Part shown: in pieces, positions 7,519-14,875 of the stretch
How positions within the stretch are numbered: the stretch's first letter is position 1
How the letters are laid out: the number at the start of each line of letters is the position of its first letter
NCBI GenBank assembly: GCA_027451165.1
Contig: DAIDJX010000006.1
Coordinates: forward strand, 1-27,248
Source of the DNA: Prolixibacteraceae bacterium
GTDB taxonomy: Bacteria; Bacteroidota; Bacteroidia; Bacteroidales; Prolixibacteraceae
Length of the DNA stretch: 27,248 nucleotides
Reading direction: 5' to 3'
The notes under the pieces: model-generated
What the model was told of the DNA's origin: nothing
Seen by the model: the letters and a program-made list of their open reading frames with translations, nothing else
Databases searched by the model: none
Program-made: the position numbers and the translations under genes

Positions 7519-7980
7519 TTATGCAGGAGTTTCTGTTGCCGGAGTTTCCGCCGGAGGTGTAGTTTCAGCAGCGGGCGCTTCCGGAGCAGCTTCAGCAACA
7601 GGCGCTTCAGGAGCAGCTTCAGCGGCAGGCTTTTTGGCGAGCTTCTCGGCCAGGTTGTCTGCCATATCAGCTGCCTTTTCTGCCAGGTCTTTTCCCTTCT
7701 CCCTGGCTTTGTCCATGATGTCTTCGGCTTTTTCTTCCATCTTGTCGGCAAAACCGCGAAGCTTCTCTTTTACGCCACTTTTTTGCAGTTCATCCACTTT
7801 GGCTTCAACATAATCTTCAGCTTTGTCGAATAGTTCCTCTGCTTTTTTGAAAGTTTCACTTTCCTTGACTTTTCCGGCGGTATCTTCAATCAAATCTTCC
7901 GCCTTTTCAGCCAGATCTTTCAATTTGTCAAAGAACCCTTCTTTTTTTTCTTCTTGTTCCTGATTAACTTCTTGTGTCAT
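7519..7980 (-). CDS. Charged amphipathic-helix protein with Pro/Ala tail
   Basis: I do not recognise a named family for this 153-residue protein. Residues 1-118 are almost entirely Lys, Glu, Asp and Ala in a helical register (for example FDKLKDLAEKAEDLIEDTAG and FKKAEELFDKAEDYVEAKV), resembling YtxH-like, apolipoprotein-like or LEA-like stress proteins. Residues 119-153 are a low-complexity tail of Ala, Pro, Glu and Thr containing two copies of an EAAPEAP unit. There is no signal peptide or membrane helix. It starts at the ATG at 7980, is read toward the DUF937 gene with a 161-nt gap, and diverges from fabD. With the neighbouring Kbp-like and DUF937 genes it suggests a stress or stationary-phase group, but that is inference. 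Confidence 0.75.
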   Translation of the reverse strand: MTQEVNQEQEEKKEGFFDKLKDLAEKAEDLIEDTAGKVKESETFKKAEELFDKAEDYVEAKVDELQKSGVKEKLRGFADKMEEKAEDIMDKAREKGKDLAEKAADMADNLAEKLAKKPAAEAAPEAPVAEAAPEAPAAETTPPAETPATETPA

Positions 7981-8076
7981 AGCTTGTTAAATTTTAAGTT
8001 AAAGTATTTTATTGAATTTTAAATGTAGAAAATATTCCTTCATAATCAAAAAAAAAGATGATAACCCAAATTGACC

Positions 8077-8084
8077 TATATTTG
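8077..8084 (+). promoter_or_regulatory. Bacteroidota -7 promoter box for fabD
   Basis: TATATTTG matches TAnnTTTG exactly and lies 24 nt before the fabD ATG, predicting a leader of roughly 15-20 nt. No TTTG is found at the -33 position, where there is only an A-run. Confidence 0.6.
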
Positions 8085-8108
8085 CCACCTGGTATTAAAT
8101 GAATAACA

Positions 8109-8996
8109 ATGAAGAAAGCTTATATTTTTCCTGGTCAGGGAGCCCAATACCCGGGTATGGGCAAAGATCATTATGAAAATGCTCCGGTAGCCCGTGAGTT
8201 GATGGAGGAAGCCAATTCCCTGCTGGGATTCCGTTTAACTGACATCATGTTTGAAGGAAGTGTGGAAGATCTGAAACAGACCCGTGTTACCCAACCGGCA
8301 ATTTTTCTGCATTCAGTGGTGTTGGCCAAAACATTGCCGGATTTTCAGCCTGCTTTGGTAGCCGGACACTCCCTGGGGGAATTTTCAGCTTTGGTTGCTG
8401 CCGGCGCGTTGAGTTTCCGGGAAGGACTTCAGTTGGTGTATAAACGGGCATTAGCCATGCAGAAAGCCTGTGAAGCAGAACCCTCCACCATGGCGGCTGT
8501 GATCGGGGCAGAGGATAAACTGGTGGAAGAGGTCTGCGCAGAAGTACCTGAAGTGGTTGTTCCGGCCAATTACAATTGTCCGGGACAGATCGTGATTTCA
8601 GGATCTTTCGCCGGAATCGATGCAGCGATGAACCTCCTTACCCAAAGGGGGGTCAAAAGGGTATTGAAGCTGGTGGTGGGAGGCGCTTTCCATTCCCCGC
8701 TCATGGAACCGGCAGCCCATGAATTGGCAGCTGCCATTGAAATGGCGGTTTTCAAACAACCGGTTTGTCCAATTTATCAGAATGTGAATGCAATGCCTTC
8801 AACTGATCCTGATCAGATCAGGAAAAACCTGGTGGCCCAGTTAACCGCTCCGGTACGCTGGACACAAACCATCCGGAATATGGTAGCTGATGGCGCTTTG
8901 GTCTTTACTGAGCTTGGTCCGGGAAAAGTGCTCCAGGGACTTGTGAAGAAGATTGCCCCGGAAGTTGTTGTCGAGGGGAAGGATACCCTGAACTGA
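8109..8996 (+). CDS. fabD: Malonyl-CoA:ACP transacylase
   Basis: FabD moves the malonyl group from CoA to acyl carrier protein, supplying the extender unit for fatty acid synthesis in the cytoplasm. The 295-residue length is normal. The start FPGQGAQYPGMG is the family signature. The nucleophile is Ser88 in GHSLG, Arg113 is the likely carboxylate-binding residue, and His195 in GAFHSPLM is the catalytic histidine. Near the C-terminus, FTELGPGKVLQGLVKK is also typical. The gene stands alone: no other fab or acpP gene is next to it, and it converges with the sigma-54 regulator gene with only 7 nt between the stops. The ATG at 8109 fits the promoter box just upstream. Confidence 0.97.
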   Translation: MKKAYIFPGQGAQYPGMGKDHYENAPVARELMEEANSLLGFRLTDIMFEGSVEDLKQTRVTQPAIFLHSVVLAKTLPDFQPALVAGHSLGEFSALVAAGALSFREGLQLVYKRALAMQKACEAEPSTMAAVIGAEDKLVEEVCAEVPEVVVPANYNCPGQIVISGSFAGIDAAMNLLTQRGVKRVLKLVVGGAFHSPLMEPAAHELAAAIEMAVFKQPVCPIYQNVNAMPSTDPDQIRKNLVAQLTAPVRWTQTIRNMVADGALVFTELGPGKVLQGLVKKIAPEVVVEGKDTLN

Positions 8997-9003
8997 TCAG
9001 GAT

Positions 9004-10374
9004 TTAAGCAGGATTTGGCTTTTTATTTTGCTGCAAATAGCGGTAAATCGTGGATTTGCCAATTTTAAGCCTTTCAGCAACCTCCCTGACGTTTTGGTCG
9101 TACCTGGTCAGGAAACAATTGATGATTTCCTGGTTATACTCTTCCAGGGTAAGTTCCTTTCCAAGTAAATTATCTATTGAATCTCTTCCGTTCAGGTTGA
9201 GGTGGTCACATTCAATGGAATTGCCGGAACTCAGGACACAGGCCAGTTCCATGATCGCCTTTAATTCCCTGATATTCCCCGGGAAAGGATACTTTAACAG
9301 TTGGTTTTTGGCTTCCGGCGAGATACTTTTATGATGAAGTTCATTCTCCTTGCAAAATTCATCTGCAAAAAACCTGGCTAAAAGCATGATATCACTGCCT
9401 CTTTCCCGCAGGGGAGGGAGAATGATGGGGAGCCCCAGAAGCCTGTAATAAAGATCACTCCTGAATTTGTACTCTGACACGAGTTCCAAAAGGTTTTTAT
9501 GTGTGGCTGTAATGATCCTGACATCCAGCGGAATAACCTGACTGCCTCCAAGCCGCACCAGTTCCCGTTCCTGAATTACCCTGAGCAATTTGGATTGAAT
9601 ATTCAGATCAAGATCTGCAATTTCATCCAGGAAGATAGTCCCACCGTTGGCCTGTTCAAATTTGCCGGGTTTCCGGGAATCAGCCCCCGTAAAAGCCCCC
9701 TTCTCATGGCCGAAAAGCTCACTCTCTATCAATCCTTCCGGAATGGCAGAAACATTTACCGCGACAAAGGGTTTATCCTTTCTCTTGGAATTGTAATGGA
9801 TACCTTTGGCAACCAGTTCTTTACCTGTCCCGGTTTCACCGCTTACGGACACTGAAATGTTGGTGGAAGCCGCTTTTCCCATTAATTCGAAAATGTGCTC
9901 AATTTGTGGGCTGTTCCCTTTGATGAGTTTCCGGAAATTGTATTTCTCCCCGACCGCTTTCTTCAGTATCTCATTCTCATTTCTGAGCTGATCGGTTTGA
10001 TGGATGTTTTTGATGGCATGGGTAAGTTTCTCCCTGGTATCCGGTCCTTTGACGAAATAGTCGTAAGCTCCGTTCTTCAGCAGCTTTACTGCGGTATCAA
10101 TGTCATCCTGTCCGGAAATGACCAGTACATGGATTCCCGGGTCATATTCGAGGATCCTGGCAAGCAGTTCATGCCCGTCAATATCCGGCAGCCTGAAATC
10201 AAGGGTAATAATGGAAGGCCGTTTGTCAAGATTGGCCAGACAATCCTGGCCCGACAAACAGACAAAAACCTCGTTGTCTTTGTTTTCAATTTGCTTTTTC
10301 AGCACTCTCGCATAGAGATCATTGTCATCAACTATAAAGATGCGGTATGCCTCTTTTTCTTTTTTGTGTTCCAT
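9004..10374 (-). CDS. Sigma-54-dependent response regulator, NtrC family
   Basis: A 456-residue activator with all three domains. Receiver (about 10-125): acidic pair D16/D17, phosphoacceptor D59, switch S87 and K109. AAA+ domain (about 145-380): Walker A GETGTGKE at 179-186, the sigma-54-contacting loop GAFTGA at 226-231, Walker B ending FLDE at 248-251, and arginine-finger region FRSDLYYRL. C-terminal Fis-type helix-turn-helix (about 420-450): NVREVAERLKIGKSTIYRYL. It should open sigma-54 promoters when phosphorylated. No histidine kinase is encoded nearby, so it is an orphan here. The position after phzF suggests read-through is possible, but a weak terminator and its own promoter lie between them. 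No -24/-12 (TGGC-N7-TTGC type) target was found in the window. Confidence 0.96.
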   Translation of the reverse strand: MEHKKEKEAYRIFIVDDNDLYARVLKKQIENKDNEVFVCLSGQDCLANLDKRPSIITLDFRLPDIDGHELLARILEYDPGIHVLVISGQDDIDTAVKLLKNGAYDYFVKGPDTREKLTHAIKNIHQTDQLRNENEILKKAVGEKYNFRKLIKGNSPQIEHIFELMGKAASTNISVSVSGETGTGKELVAKGIHYNSKRKDKPFVAVNVSAIPEGLIESELFGHEKGAFTGADSRKPGKFEQANGGTIFLDEIADLDLNIQSKLLRVIQERELVRLGGSQVIPLDVRIITATHKNLLELVSEYKFRSDLYYRLLGLPIILPPLRERGSDIMLLARFFADEFCKENELHHKSISPEAKNQLLKYPFPGNIRELKAIMELACVLSSGNSIECDHLNLNGRDSIDNLLGKELTLEEYNQEIINCFLTRYDQNVREVAERLKIGKSTIYRYLQQNKKPNPA

Positions 10375-10426
10375 GTCTGGTGACCCATTGGTTTTGATGG
10401 GGTAAGTCCCCGGGATTTGATGGGTA

Positions 10427-10434
10427 CAAAAATA
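10427..10434 (-). promoter_or_regulatory. -7 promoter box for the sigma-54 regulator gene
   Basis: On the minus strand this reads TATTTTTG, an exact TAnnTTTG match, 53 nt before the regulator ATG. The TCCCAA palindrome at 10443-10455 lies just upstream, in the -33/-7 spacer. No clean -33 TTTG is found at 19-21 nt. Confidence 0.5.
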
Positions 10435-10442
10435 ACAATAAA

Positions 10443-10455
10443 TCCCAAATTGGGA
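10443..10455. promoter_or_regulatory. Candidate operator palindrome TCCCAA-A-TTGGGA
   Basis: Six-base perfect arms around one central base, placed within the predicted promoter spacer of the regulator gene. A related GGGA-N5-TCCC inverted repeat lies nearby at about 10483-10495. Position and symmetry suggest a protein-binding site, possibly for autoregulation, but no binding motif is known to me for this protein. Confidence 0.4.
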
Positions 10456-10507
10456 AAATTATATACGAATTTTTACAAAATGGGATTTTTTCCCGATGAC
10501 AGTACGG

Positions 10508-10532
10508 AAAAAACTGACCGGAAGGGTTCAGT
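10508..10532 (-). terminator. Putative intrinsic terminator after phzF
   Basis: On the minus strand, ACTG and ACC (with one bulged A between them) pair with GGT-CAGT around a 5-nt loop, followed by a run of six T. The hairpin overlaps the phzF stop codon, as short terminators sometimes do. The stem is short, so efficiency is uncertain. Confidence 0.5.
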
Positions 10533-11313
10533 CCAGAAATAAAGTACCCTGCATGTAGGTGATGGCTTTTCCACCGATGCGAACCCGGTCGTCAAGCATT
10601 TCACAATAGATGAAGCCTCCCCGCTGTGATACCTGATGGGAAAGCAGGACCGATTTTCCCAGGAAGTGTGACCAGTAAGGGATAAGGAGGGTATGGGCGG
10701 AGCCTGTGGCCGGGTCTTCATTAATGCCCATCAGGGGAGCAAAGAAGCGGCTGACAAAATCAGCTTTGTGACCGGCTGCCGTGACGATGATCCCTTTATA
10801 GGCGAGTTTTGTAAGCAATTGAAAATCCGGATTAATGTTACGTATTTCAGATTCGTTTTTATAGATGGCTAACAGGTTATTTCCACTGACCATGACTTCA
10901 AGCGGCCGGAGACCCAGCGCTTTGGTCAATCCCTGTGGAGTCGGAAAAGAAACAAGTTTGGAAGCATGAAAGTTAAGGTAGAGAAGGTCACCCTCTCTGG
11001 AGACTGGAAGTATCCCGCTTTTTGTTTGAAAATGAATGATATCTCCCCGGAAACCAAGGTGTTTGAAAAGAATGTGTGCCGTGGCCAGGGTTGCATGACC
11101 ACACAAGCTGACTTCTGTGGTGGGGGTAAACCACCGGAGGTGATAAAATCCATCTCCCGGAATAAAAAACGCAGTTTCAGAAAGATTGTTCTCCAGCGCT
11201 ATCTTCTGCATCTGTGAAGCGGGCAGCCACTCAGTCAAAGGGATGACCGCAGCAGGATTTCCCCTGAACAATTCATCTGCAAAGGCATCAGCCTGATAAA
11301 TGGAGAGATTCAT
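10528..11313 (-). CDS. PhzF family isomerase-like protein
   Basis: A 261-residue member of the PhzF family, which shares the diaminopimelate-epimerase-like fold. PhzF isomerises an intermediate in phenazine synthesis, but most relatives outside phenazine clusters have unknown substrates, and no phenazine genes are present here. Visible family features are QADAFADELFRGNPAAV at the start, the conserved catalytic glutamate E46 in NNLSETAFF, CGHAT at 71-75 and DPATGSAH at 200-207. The start ATG at 11313 puts the first strand directly at residue 1, as in the family. The gene lies 104 nt after the TonB receptor gene on the same strand and ends at the putative terminator before the sigma-54 regulator. 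Confidence 0.93.
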   Translation of the reverse strand: MNLSIYQADAFADELFRGNPAAVIPLTEWLPASQMQKIALENNLSETAFFIPGDGFYHLRWFTPTTEVSLCGHATLATAHILFKHLGFRGDIIHFQTKSGILPVSREGDLLYLNFHASKLVSFPTPQGLTKALGLRPLEVMVSGNNLLAIYKNESEIRNINPDFQLLTKLAYKGIIVTAAGHKADFVSRFFAPLMGINEDPATGSAHTLLIPYWSHFLGKSVLLSHQVSQRGGFIYCEMLDDRVRIGGKAITYMQGTLFLD

Positions 11314-11334
11314 GCCTGATAATTTTCAATTCTG

Positions 11335-11342
11335 TAAATATA
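11335..11342 (-). promoter_or_regulatory. Possible -7 box before phzF
   Basis: TATATTTA on the minus strand differs from TAnnTTTG in the last base and lies 21 nt before the phzF ATG. No -33 match is found. The rest of the 104-nt gap is AT-rich with no other feature. Confidence 0.35.
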
Positions 11343-11417
11343 AGATTCACGATTGAAAAGTAATCGGAATAAACCTAAAACTTTAAGTAGAATTTATATT
11401 TCCTTCAGCAGGTATTA

Positions 11418-13847
11418 TCAAAAAGTAATACTCAACTTCAGATTGAGTTTTCTTCCGGTCAGGTAATTGGGTACGGCAAACATGTCGCCATAACTGCTTG
11501 AAACCCAAAAATAGGAGACGGTATTGTTAATATTGAGCAGATTAAATACTTCAAGGCTGATAATGGCATCTTTCACCTGTTTAAGCCATCTGTGCTGAGA
11601 AGGCCTGGTTGAAGAAAGAAGGACTTTTGATACGCCAAGATCTATCCGCCGGTAGGGGGGCATTCTGAATACATTCTGCCATGGTTCGGCTTTTGGAGGG
11701 CCCGTTGGTAAACGTGAACCGTAAAACGCTGCGAGATGCATTTCCCAGGTGGGATTTCCGGGGAGATAATCCTGGAAAAACAAGCTGAAATTAACAAGCT
11801 GATCAGTTGGTCTCGGAATAAATCCGTGATTATCTCCGGCAACATCTTCCCTGGTGCGCATGACCGACAAACTGGCCCATGACTGCACACCACTTACAAA
11901 TTCCCCGTTGATCTTCATATCCAAACCGGCAGCATAGCCTTTGGAACTCAGGTCAGACAGGTATCTGATCCTTACATTATCCACCTGGTAGGGGGTCAAT
12001 CGGGAGAGGTTTTTATAATAGACTTCCGTGGTATACCGGAATGGACGGTCCCAGGCATTAAAAATCAGATCGGTTCCGGCAAGAACCTGGAAGGAGCGTT
12101 GCGCCTTGTTTTCCGTGTTAATCTCGCCGGTGCGGCTCACCAGTTCCTTGAAAAAGGCAGGCTGGTGGTACCAACCTCCCGACAGTTTAAACGAGAAGTT
12201 CCTTTCCCATTCGGGGTAATAGCTGATGGAAAACCGTGGACTGATCAAAAATTCCCTGTTAAAATCCCAATAGTGCGCCCGGATTCCCGATGTAATGTAA
12301 AGGTTTCCGGTTTTAACCGGTAATTGCCATGTATCCTGGAAAAAACCACTGAAACGCGCTGATTGCAAACTGGACTTGCTGTTAAGGGAATAGTACAGGT
12401 CAACTTTCCCGTTTTCGCTGTAGGGCAGGGAATATCCGGTGGAATCACGGTAAATCCATTCGTTCAGCGTGTTGTCTATTCCTTCAACCTGAGCCTGAAC
12501 ACCCCAGTTAAAGAGGTGTTTATCGGTGTTAAGCGCTCCCCTGTGTGAAAGACTGAACACCCTGGCATCGAGGTAATTCCGGGCATGGTTAAGGAAAGTG
12601 CCTACCCCCAGGTTCAGAATACTGTCACCAAATTCTTCCGACGACATGTTTCTTTCCAACTCATTGAGGTAGTATTCCCCCAGAACATCATAGGTTTCTG
12701 ATTCAGCGGCGGAGTAAGCTGACGCGATGAATTTCAGGTTCAGGTCATTGTTGGGGTAATAATTGGCGCTGATCGCTCCCAGCCAGGTGGTAAAACGGTC
12801 CCGTTCACTGCCTTCAAAATAAATTTCTGTATTTAGAGGGGTCTGCCACGTACCAAAGGTGGTTTCCCTTTGCCTGGGTATGAAATAGTAATCGTTTTGT
12901 GCGATATTTCCCAGAAAAGAAAGGTCAAAATGTTCTGAATGCTGCCAGGTAACCTGTGTCTGGAAGTCGGTAAACCGGGGATCGTATTCCCCCTGTTCAT
13001 CAAGCGTGCCCAGCAGGTAACGGTTGGTTTTGTACCTGATGCCGGCGATGTAGGAAAATTTCCGGTTCAGGGACAGATCTTCCGCATGGGCAGTAGCTCC
13101 CAACATGCTGATGGAGGCGGAGCCCTTGAATTCGACCGGCCGGCGGTATTTGATGTCAAGTACGCTTGACATTTTATCTCCATATTTGGCGCTGAATCCT
13201 CCGGCAGAAAAATCAATGGATGAAACCAGATCCCCGTTGATAAAACTAAGCCCTTCCTGCTGGCCGGCCCGGATCAGAAAAGGACGGTAAATTTCAATGT
13301 CGTTGACATACACCAGGTTCTCATCAAAGTTTCCACCTCTGACTGAATATTGAGCGCTCAGTTCATTGTTGGAGGATACACCCGGAAGCGTTTTGATCAG
13401 GGCCTCGACACTACCCCCGCCAATGGTGGGCAGGTTGTTGAGCATCCGGGGATCGACTTTCATTACATTTCCAATATTCTTCCTGCTTTCGGTCACCGTC
13501 ACTTCTCCAATCACTTCCTGCGATAGCTTAAGAATGACATCTGTTTTCAGCCGGGATTCAGCAGATGCATTAAAACTTCTTTCCTCCGGCGTGTACCCAA
13601 TCAGGGAAAAAACGACGCGCACAGGTTTTCCTGCCGGAATTCTGAGCAAATACTCTCCTTGTCTGTTGGTAGTGGTGCCAATGGGGTAATCCCTGAGGGC
13701 AACATTGACCAGTTCAAGCGGTTCTCCGTCGGTCCCGGTAACTTTACCTGTCAGGGTGGCATTGCTGCTTTGCCCGCTAAGCCCGGAGGACCAAAGCAAG
13801 CACAAGATAGAGAAAATAACCGGATAAACAGATAAAATGTTCTTCAT
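11418..13847 (-). CDS. TonB-dependent outer membrane receptor
   Basis: An 809-residue receptor for energy-driven uptake of an unknown ligand across the outer membrane. A signal peptide (1 to about 26, ending WSSGLSGQ) is followed by a carboxypeptidase-regulatory-like domain (about 30-105, TGKVTGTDGEPLELVNV), then the plug (about 115-230, with YSVRGGNFDENLVYVND) and a 22-strand-type barrel with many alternating aromatic segments, ending in LNLKLSITF with the terminal phenylalanine usual for barrels. I chose the ATG at 13847, since the upstream frame begins with TTG at 13877 and adds ten residues before the signal peptide. There is no SusD gene and no sigma/anti-sigma pair beside it, so it is not part of a standard polysaccharide utilisation locus. 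The substrate cannot be told; siderophore, cofactor or peptide are possible. Confidence 0.93.
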   Translation of the reverse strand: MKNILSVYPVIFSILCLLWSSGLSGQSSNATLTGKVTGTDGEPLELVNVALRDYPIGTTTNRQGEYLLRIPAGKPVRVVFSLIGYTPEERSFNASAESRLKTDVILKLSQEVIGEVTVTESRKNIGNVMKVDPRMLNNLPTIGGGSVEALIKTLPGVSSNNELSAQYSVRGGNFDENLVYVNDIEIYRPFLIRAGQQEGLSFINGDLVSSIDFSAGGFSAKYGDKMSSVLDIKYRRPVEFKGSASISMLGATAHAEDLSLNRKFSYIAGIRYKTNRYLLGTLDEQGEYDPRFTDFQTQVTWQHSEHFDLSFLGNIAQNDYYFIPRQRETTFGTWQTPLNTEIYFEGSERDRFTTWLGAISANYYPNNDLNLKFIASAYSAAESETYDVLGEYYLNELERNMSSEEFGDSILNLGVGTFLNHARNYLDARVFSLSHRGALNTDKHLFNWGVQAQVEGIDNTLNEWIYRDSTGYSLPYSENGKVDLYYSLNSKSSLQSARFSGFFQDTWQLPVKTGNLYITSGIRAHYWDFNREFLISPRFSISYYPEWERNFSFKLSGGWYHQPAFFKELVSRTGEINTENKAQRSFQVLAGTDLIFNAWDRPFRYTTEVYYKNLSRLTPYQVDNVRIRYLSDLSSKGYAAGLDMKINGEFVSGVQSWASLSVMRTREDVAGDNHGFIPRPTDQLVNFSLFFQDYLPGNPTWEMHLAAFYGSRLPTGPPKAEPWQNVFRMPPYRRIDLGVSKVLLSSTRPSQHRWLKQVKDAIISLEVFNLLNINNTVSYFWVSSSYGDMFAVPNYLTGRKLNLKLSITF

Positions 13848-13905
13848 ACGGAACCAACTGATTCTTATTTTAAACAAAATGATTGGCCTGTTATTGCCCT
13901 GGATG

Positions 13906-13934
13906 AAAAAAAAACAGCCCGGTCCAAACCAGGC
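13906..13934 (-). terminator. Intrinsic terminator between the M15-like gene and the TonB receptor gene
   Basis: On the minus strand a 7-bp stem (13928-13934 with 13917-13923, one G-T pair) closes a TTGG loop. It is followed by CTG and then nine T. It lies 52 nt past the stop of the M15-like gene and about 60 nt before the receptor ATG. It can end the first gene, but it also lies in what would be the receptor leader. Confidence 0.7.
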
Positions 13935-13936
13935 AG

Positions 13937-13944
13937 CAAATATA
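13937..13944 (-). promoter_or_regulatory. -7 promoter box for the TonB receptor gene
   Basis: TATATTTG on the minus strand is an exact TAnnTTTG match. Twenty nt upstream is TGTG, one base from the -33 TTTG. The predicted start of transcription (about 13928-13932) falls inside the terminator hairpin, so RNA from this promoter would lack part of the stem. Confidence 0.55.
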
Positions 13945-13986
13945 GATTATTCAGTGGAGTGAGCCACATCATGGTTCAGGCTAACT

Positions 13987-14712
13987 TTACCTGACGGTTA
14001 TGTGAAAACAGGCTTCCTTTCGTTCCGTAACGACCACCAATCGCCTTTCTTTCTGCAATTCCCGTATGGTTTCCGACAACAGCCTGATGGCGGTTCCATC
14101 GTGCACCTTTCTGTTTCTGCCCAGTAAATTCCTTTTGGAAAGCGATTTGTAGGTTATGTCGAAAGTGGTTCCGTACAAATGGGCTGACTTTGATGTGGCG
14201 TTAACATTGGAGAAACCTAGGCTTCTCTGGCTTTCCTGTGTCCTCAGCAGGGAGGTTATCCTGAACTGGTAGTTTTCCAAATTGTTTTGCTTTAACTTTT
14301 GCTGAAATCTTTCCCCGATCAGGTCAAGCAGTTTCCTGGCTTTCGGAACCAGGTATGGATGAGAGTGGGTCAGCTTGTCGACGGAATAGGTTCTTGTCTC
14401 CTCAATTTTTACCAGTTTTTTGGATCGTTGTAACTCATTCAGTTTATTGTCTAACACTTTTTTGGATGCCAGCGGTGAGATTCCATTGGAACGGGCATAA
14501 CGCAAATGGACTTCATTCAGGTCCCGGAAGCGGTGTACCCTGGTGTTGCCGGTCGAAATTTCATCTGAAGGATCAAAAAGACCCCTGAAAAGCGGAAACA
14601 GGATGATCAGGGCAATCAGTATGAATACACCCGTCAGAAACCGCTTTACCGGCTTTTTAAGTTTCCTTCTTCTCAGCAGGGTCAGAAAGCTGCCGGATGA
14701 ATTGTCCCCCAT
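13987..14712 (-). CDS. Membrane-anchored M15-like protein (DUF5715-type)
   Basis: A 241-residue protein with a basic cytoplasmic start, one membrane helix (about 25-42) and an extracytoplasmic domain. The domain contains SAHLYGTTFDI, matching the H-x2-G-x3-D zinc-binding motif of M15 D-Ala-D-Ala/LD-carboxypeptidases (H178, D185), and ends with ACFHITV, where M15 enzymes have the third zinc ligand (H237). TSLLRTQESQRSLGFSNVNA corresponds to the M15 substrate-side segment. It may therefore trim peptidoglycan peptides, although DUF5715 members have, to my knowledge, no proven activity. An ATG at 14745 would add 11 residues, but the -7 box at 14753-14760 would then give almost no leader, which favours 14712. 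The gene diverges from the radical SAM gene. Confidence 0.8.
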   Translation of the reverse strand: MGDNSSGSFLTLLRRRKLKKPVKRFLTGVFILIALIILFPLFRGLFDPSDEISTGNTRVHRFRDLNEVHLRYARSNGISPLASKKVLDNKLNELQRSKKLVKIEETRTYSVDKLTHSHPYLVPKARKLLDLIGERFQQKLKQNNLENYQFRITSLLRTQESQRSLGFSNVNATSKSAHLYGTTFDITYKSLSKRNLLGRNRKVHDGTAIRLLSETIRELQKERRLVVVTERKEACFHITVR

Positions 14713-14752
14713 ACGTTCAGGTAGTAAAATATTTAAAAACTGCATTCTTTGG

Positions 14753-14760
14753 TCAAAAAT
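14753..14760 (-). promoter_or_regulatory. -7 promoter box for the M15-like gene
   Basis: TATTTTTG on the minus strand matches TAnnTTTG exactly. A TTTG lies 22 nt upstream, slightly beyond the usual 19-21. Transcription would start near 14746-14748, about 35 nt before the chosen ATG at 14712. Confidence 0.6.
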
Positions 14761-14845
14761 AGACTCTTTGGCCTTGCCGGAATCAAAACCTGTCTCAACT
14801 TATCAACAATCAAATGTGATTAACGTGGTTTTGCTCCGTTTTTTC

Positions 14846-14853
14846 TATGTTTG
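14846..14853 (+). promoter_or_regulatory. -7 promoter box for the radical SAM gene
   Basis: TATGTTTG matches TAnnTTTG exactly and lies 22 nt before the ATG at 14876. No -33 TTTG is found at the right distance. The divergent -7 box of the M15-like gene is about 85 nt away. Confidence 0.55.
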
Positions 14854-14875
14854 CCCTGAAGAAAAGTGATTGCAC

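Noticed and set aside
10528..11313. Phenazine biosynthesis role for the PhzF-family protein.
   Set aside because: No other phenazine gene is present; most PhzF relatives are not in that pathway.
11412..11431. GTATTA/TAATAC inverted repeat at the end of the TonB receptor gene as a terminator.
   Set aside because: The stem is only six A/T-rich pairs and the T run is inside the loop, not after the stem.
11418..13847. SusC-type receptor of a polysaccharide utilisation locus.
   Set aside because: No SusD partner is adjacent and the protein is shorter than typical SusC; a plain TonB-dependent receptor fits better.
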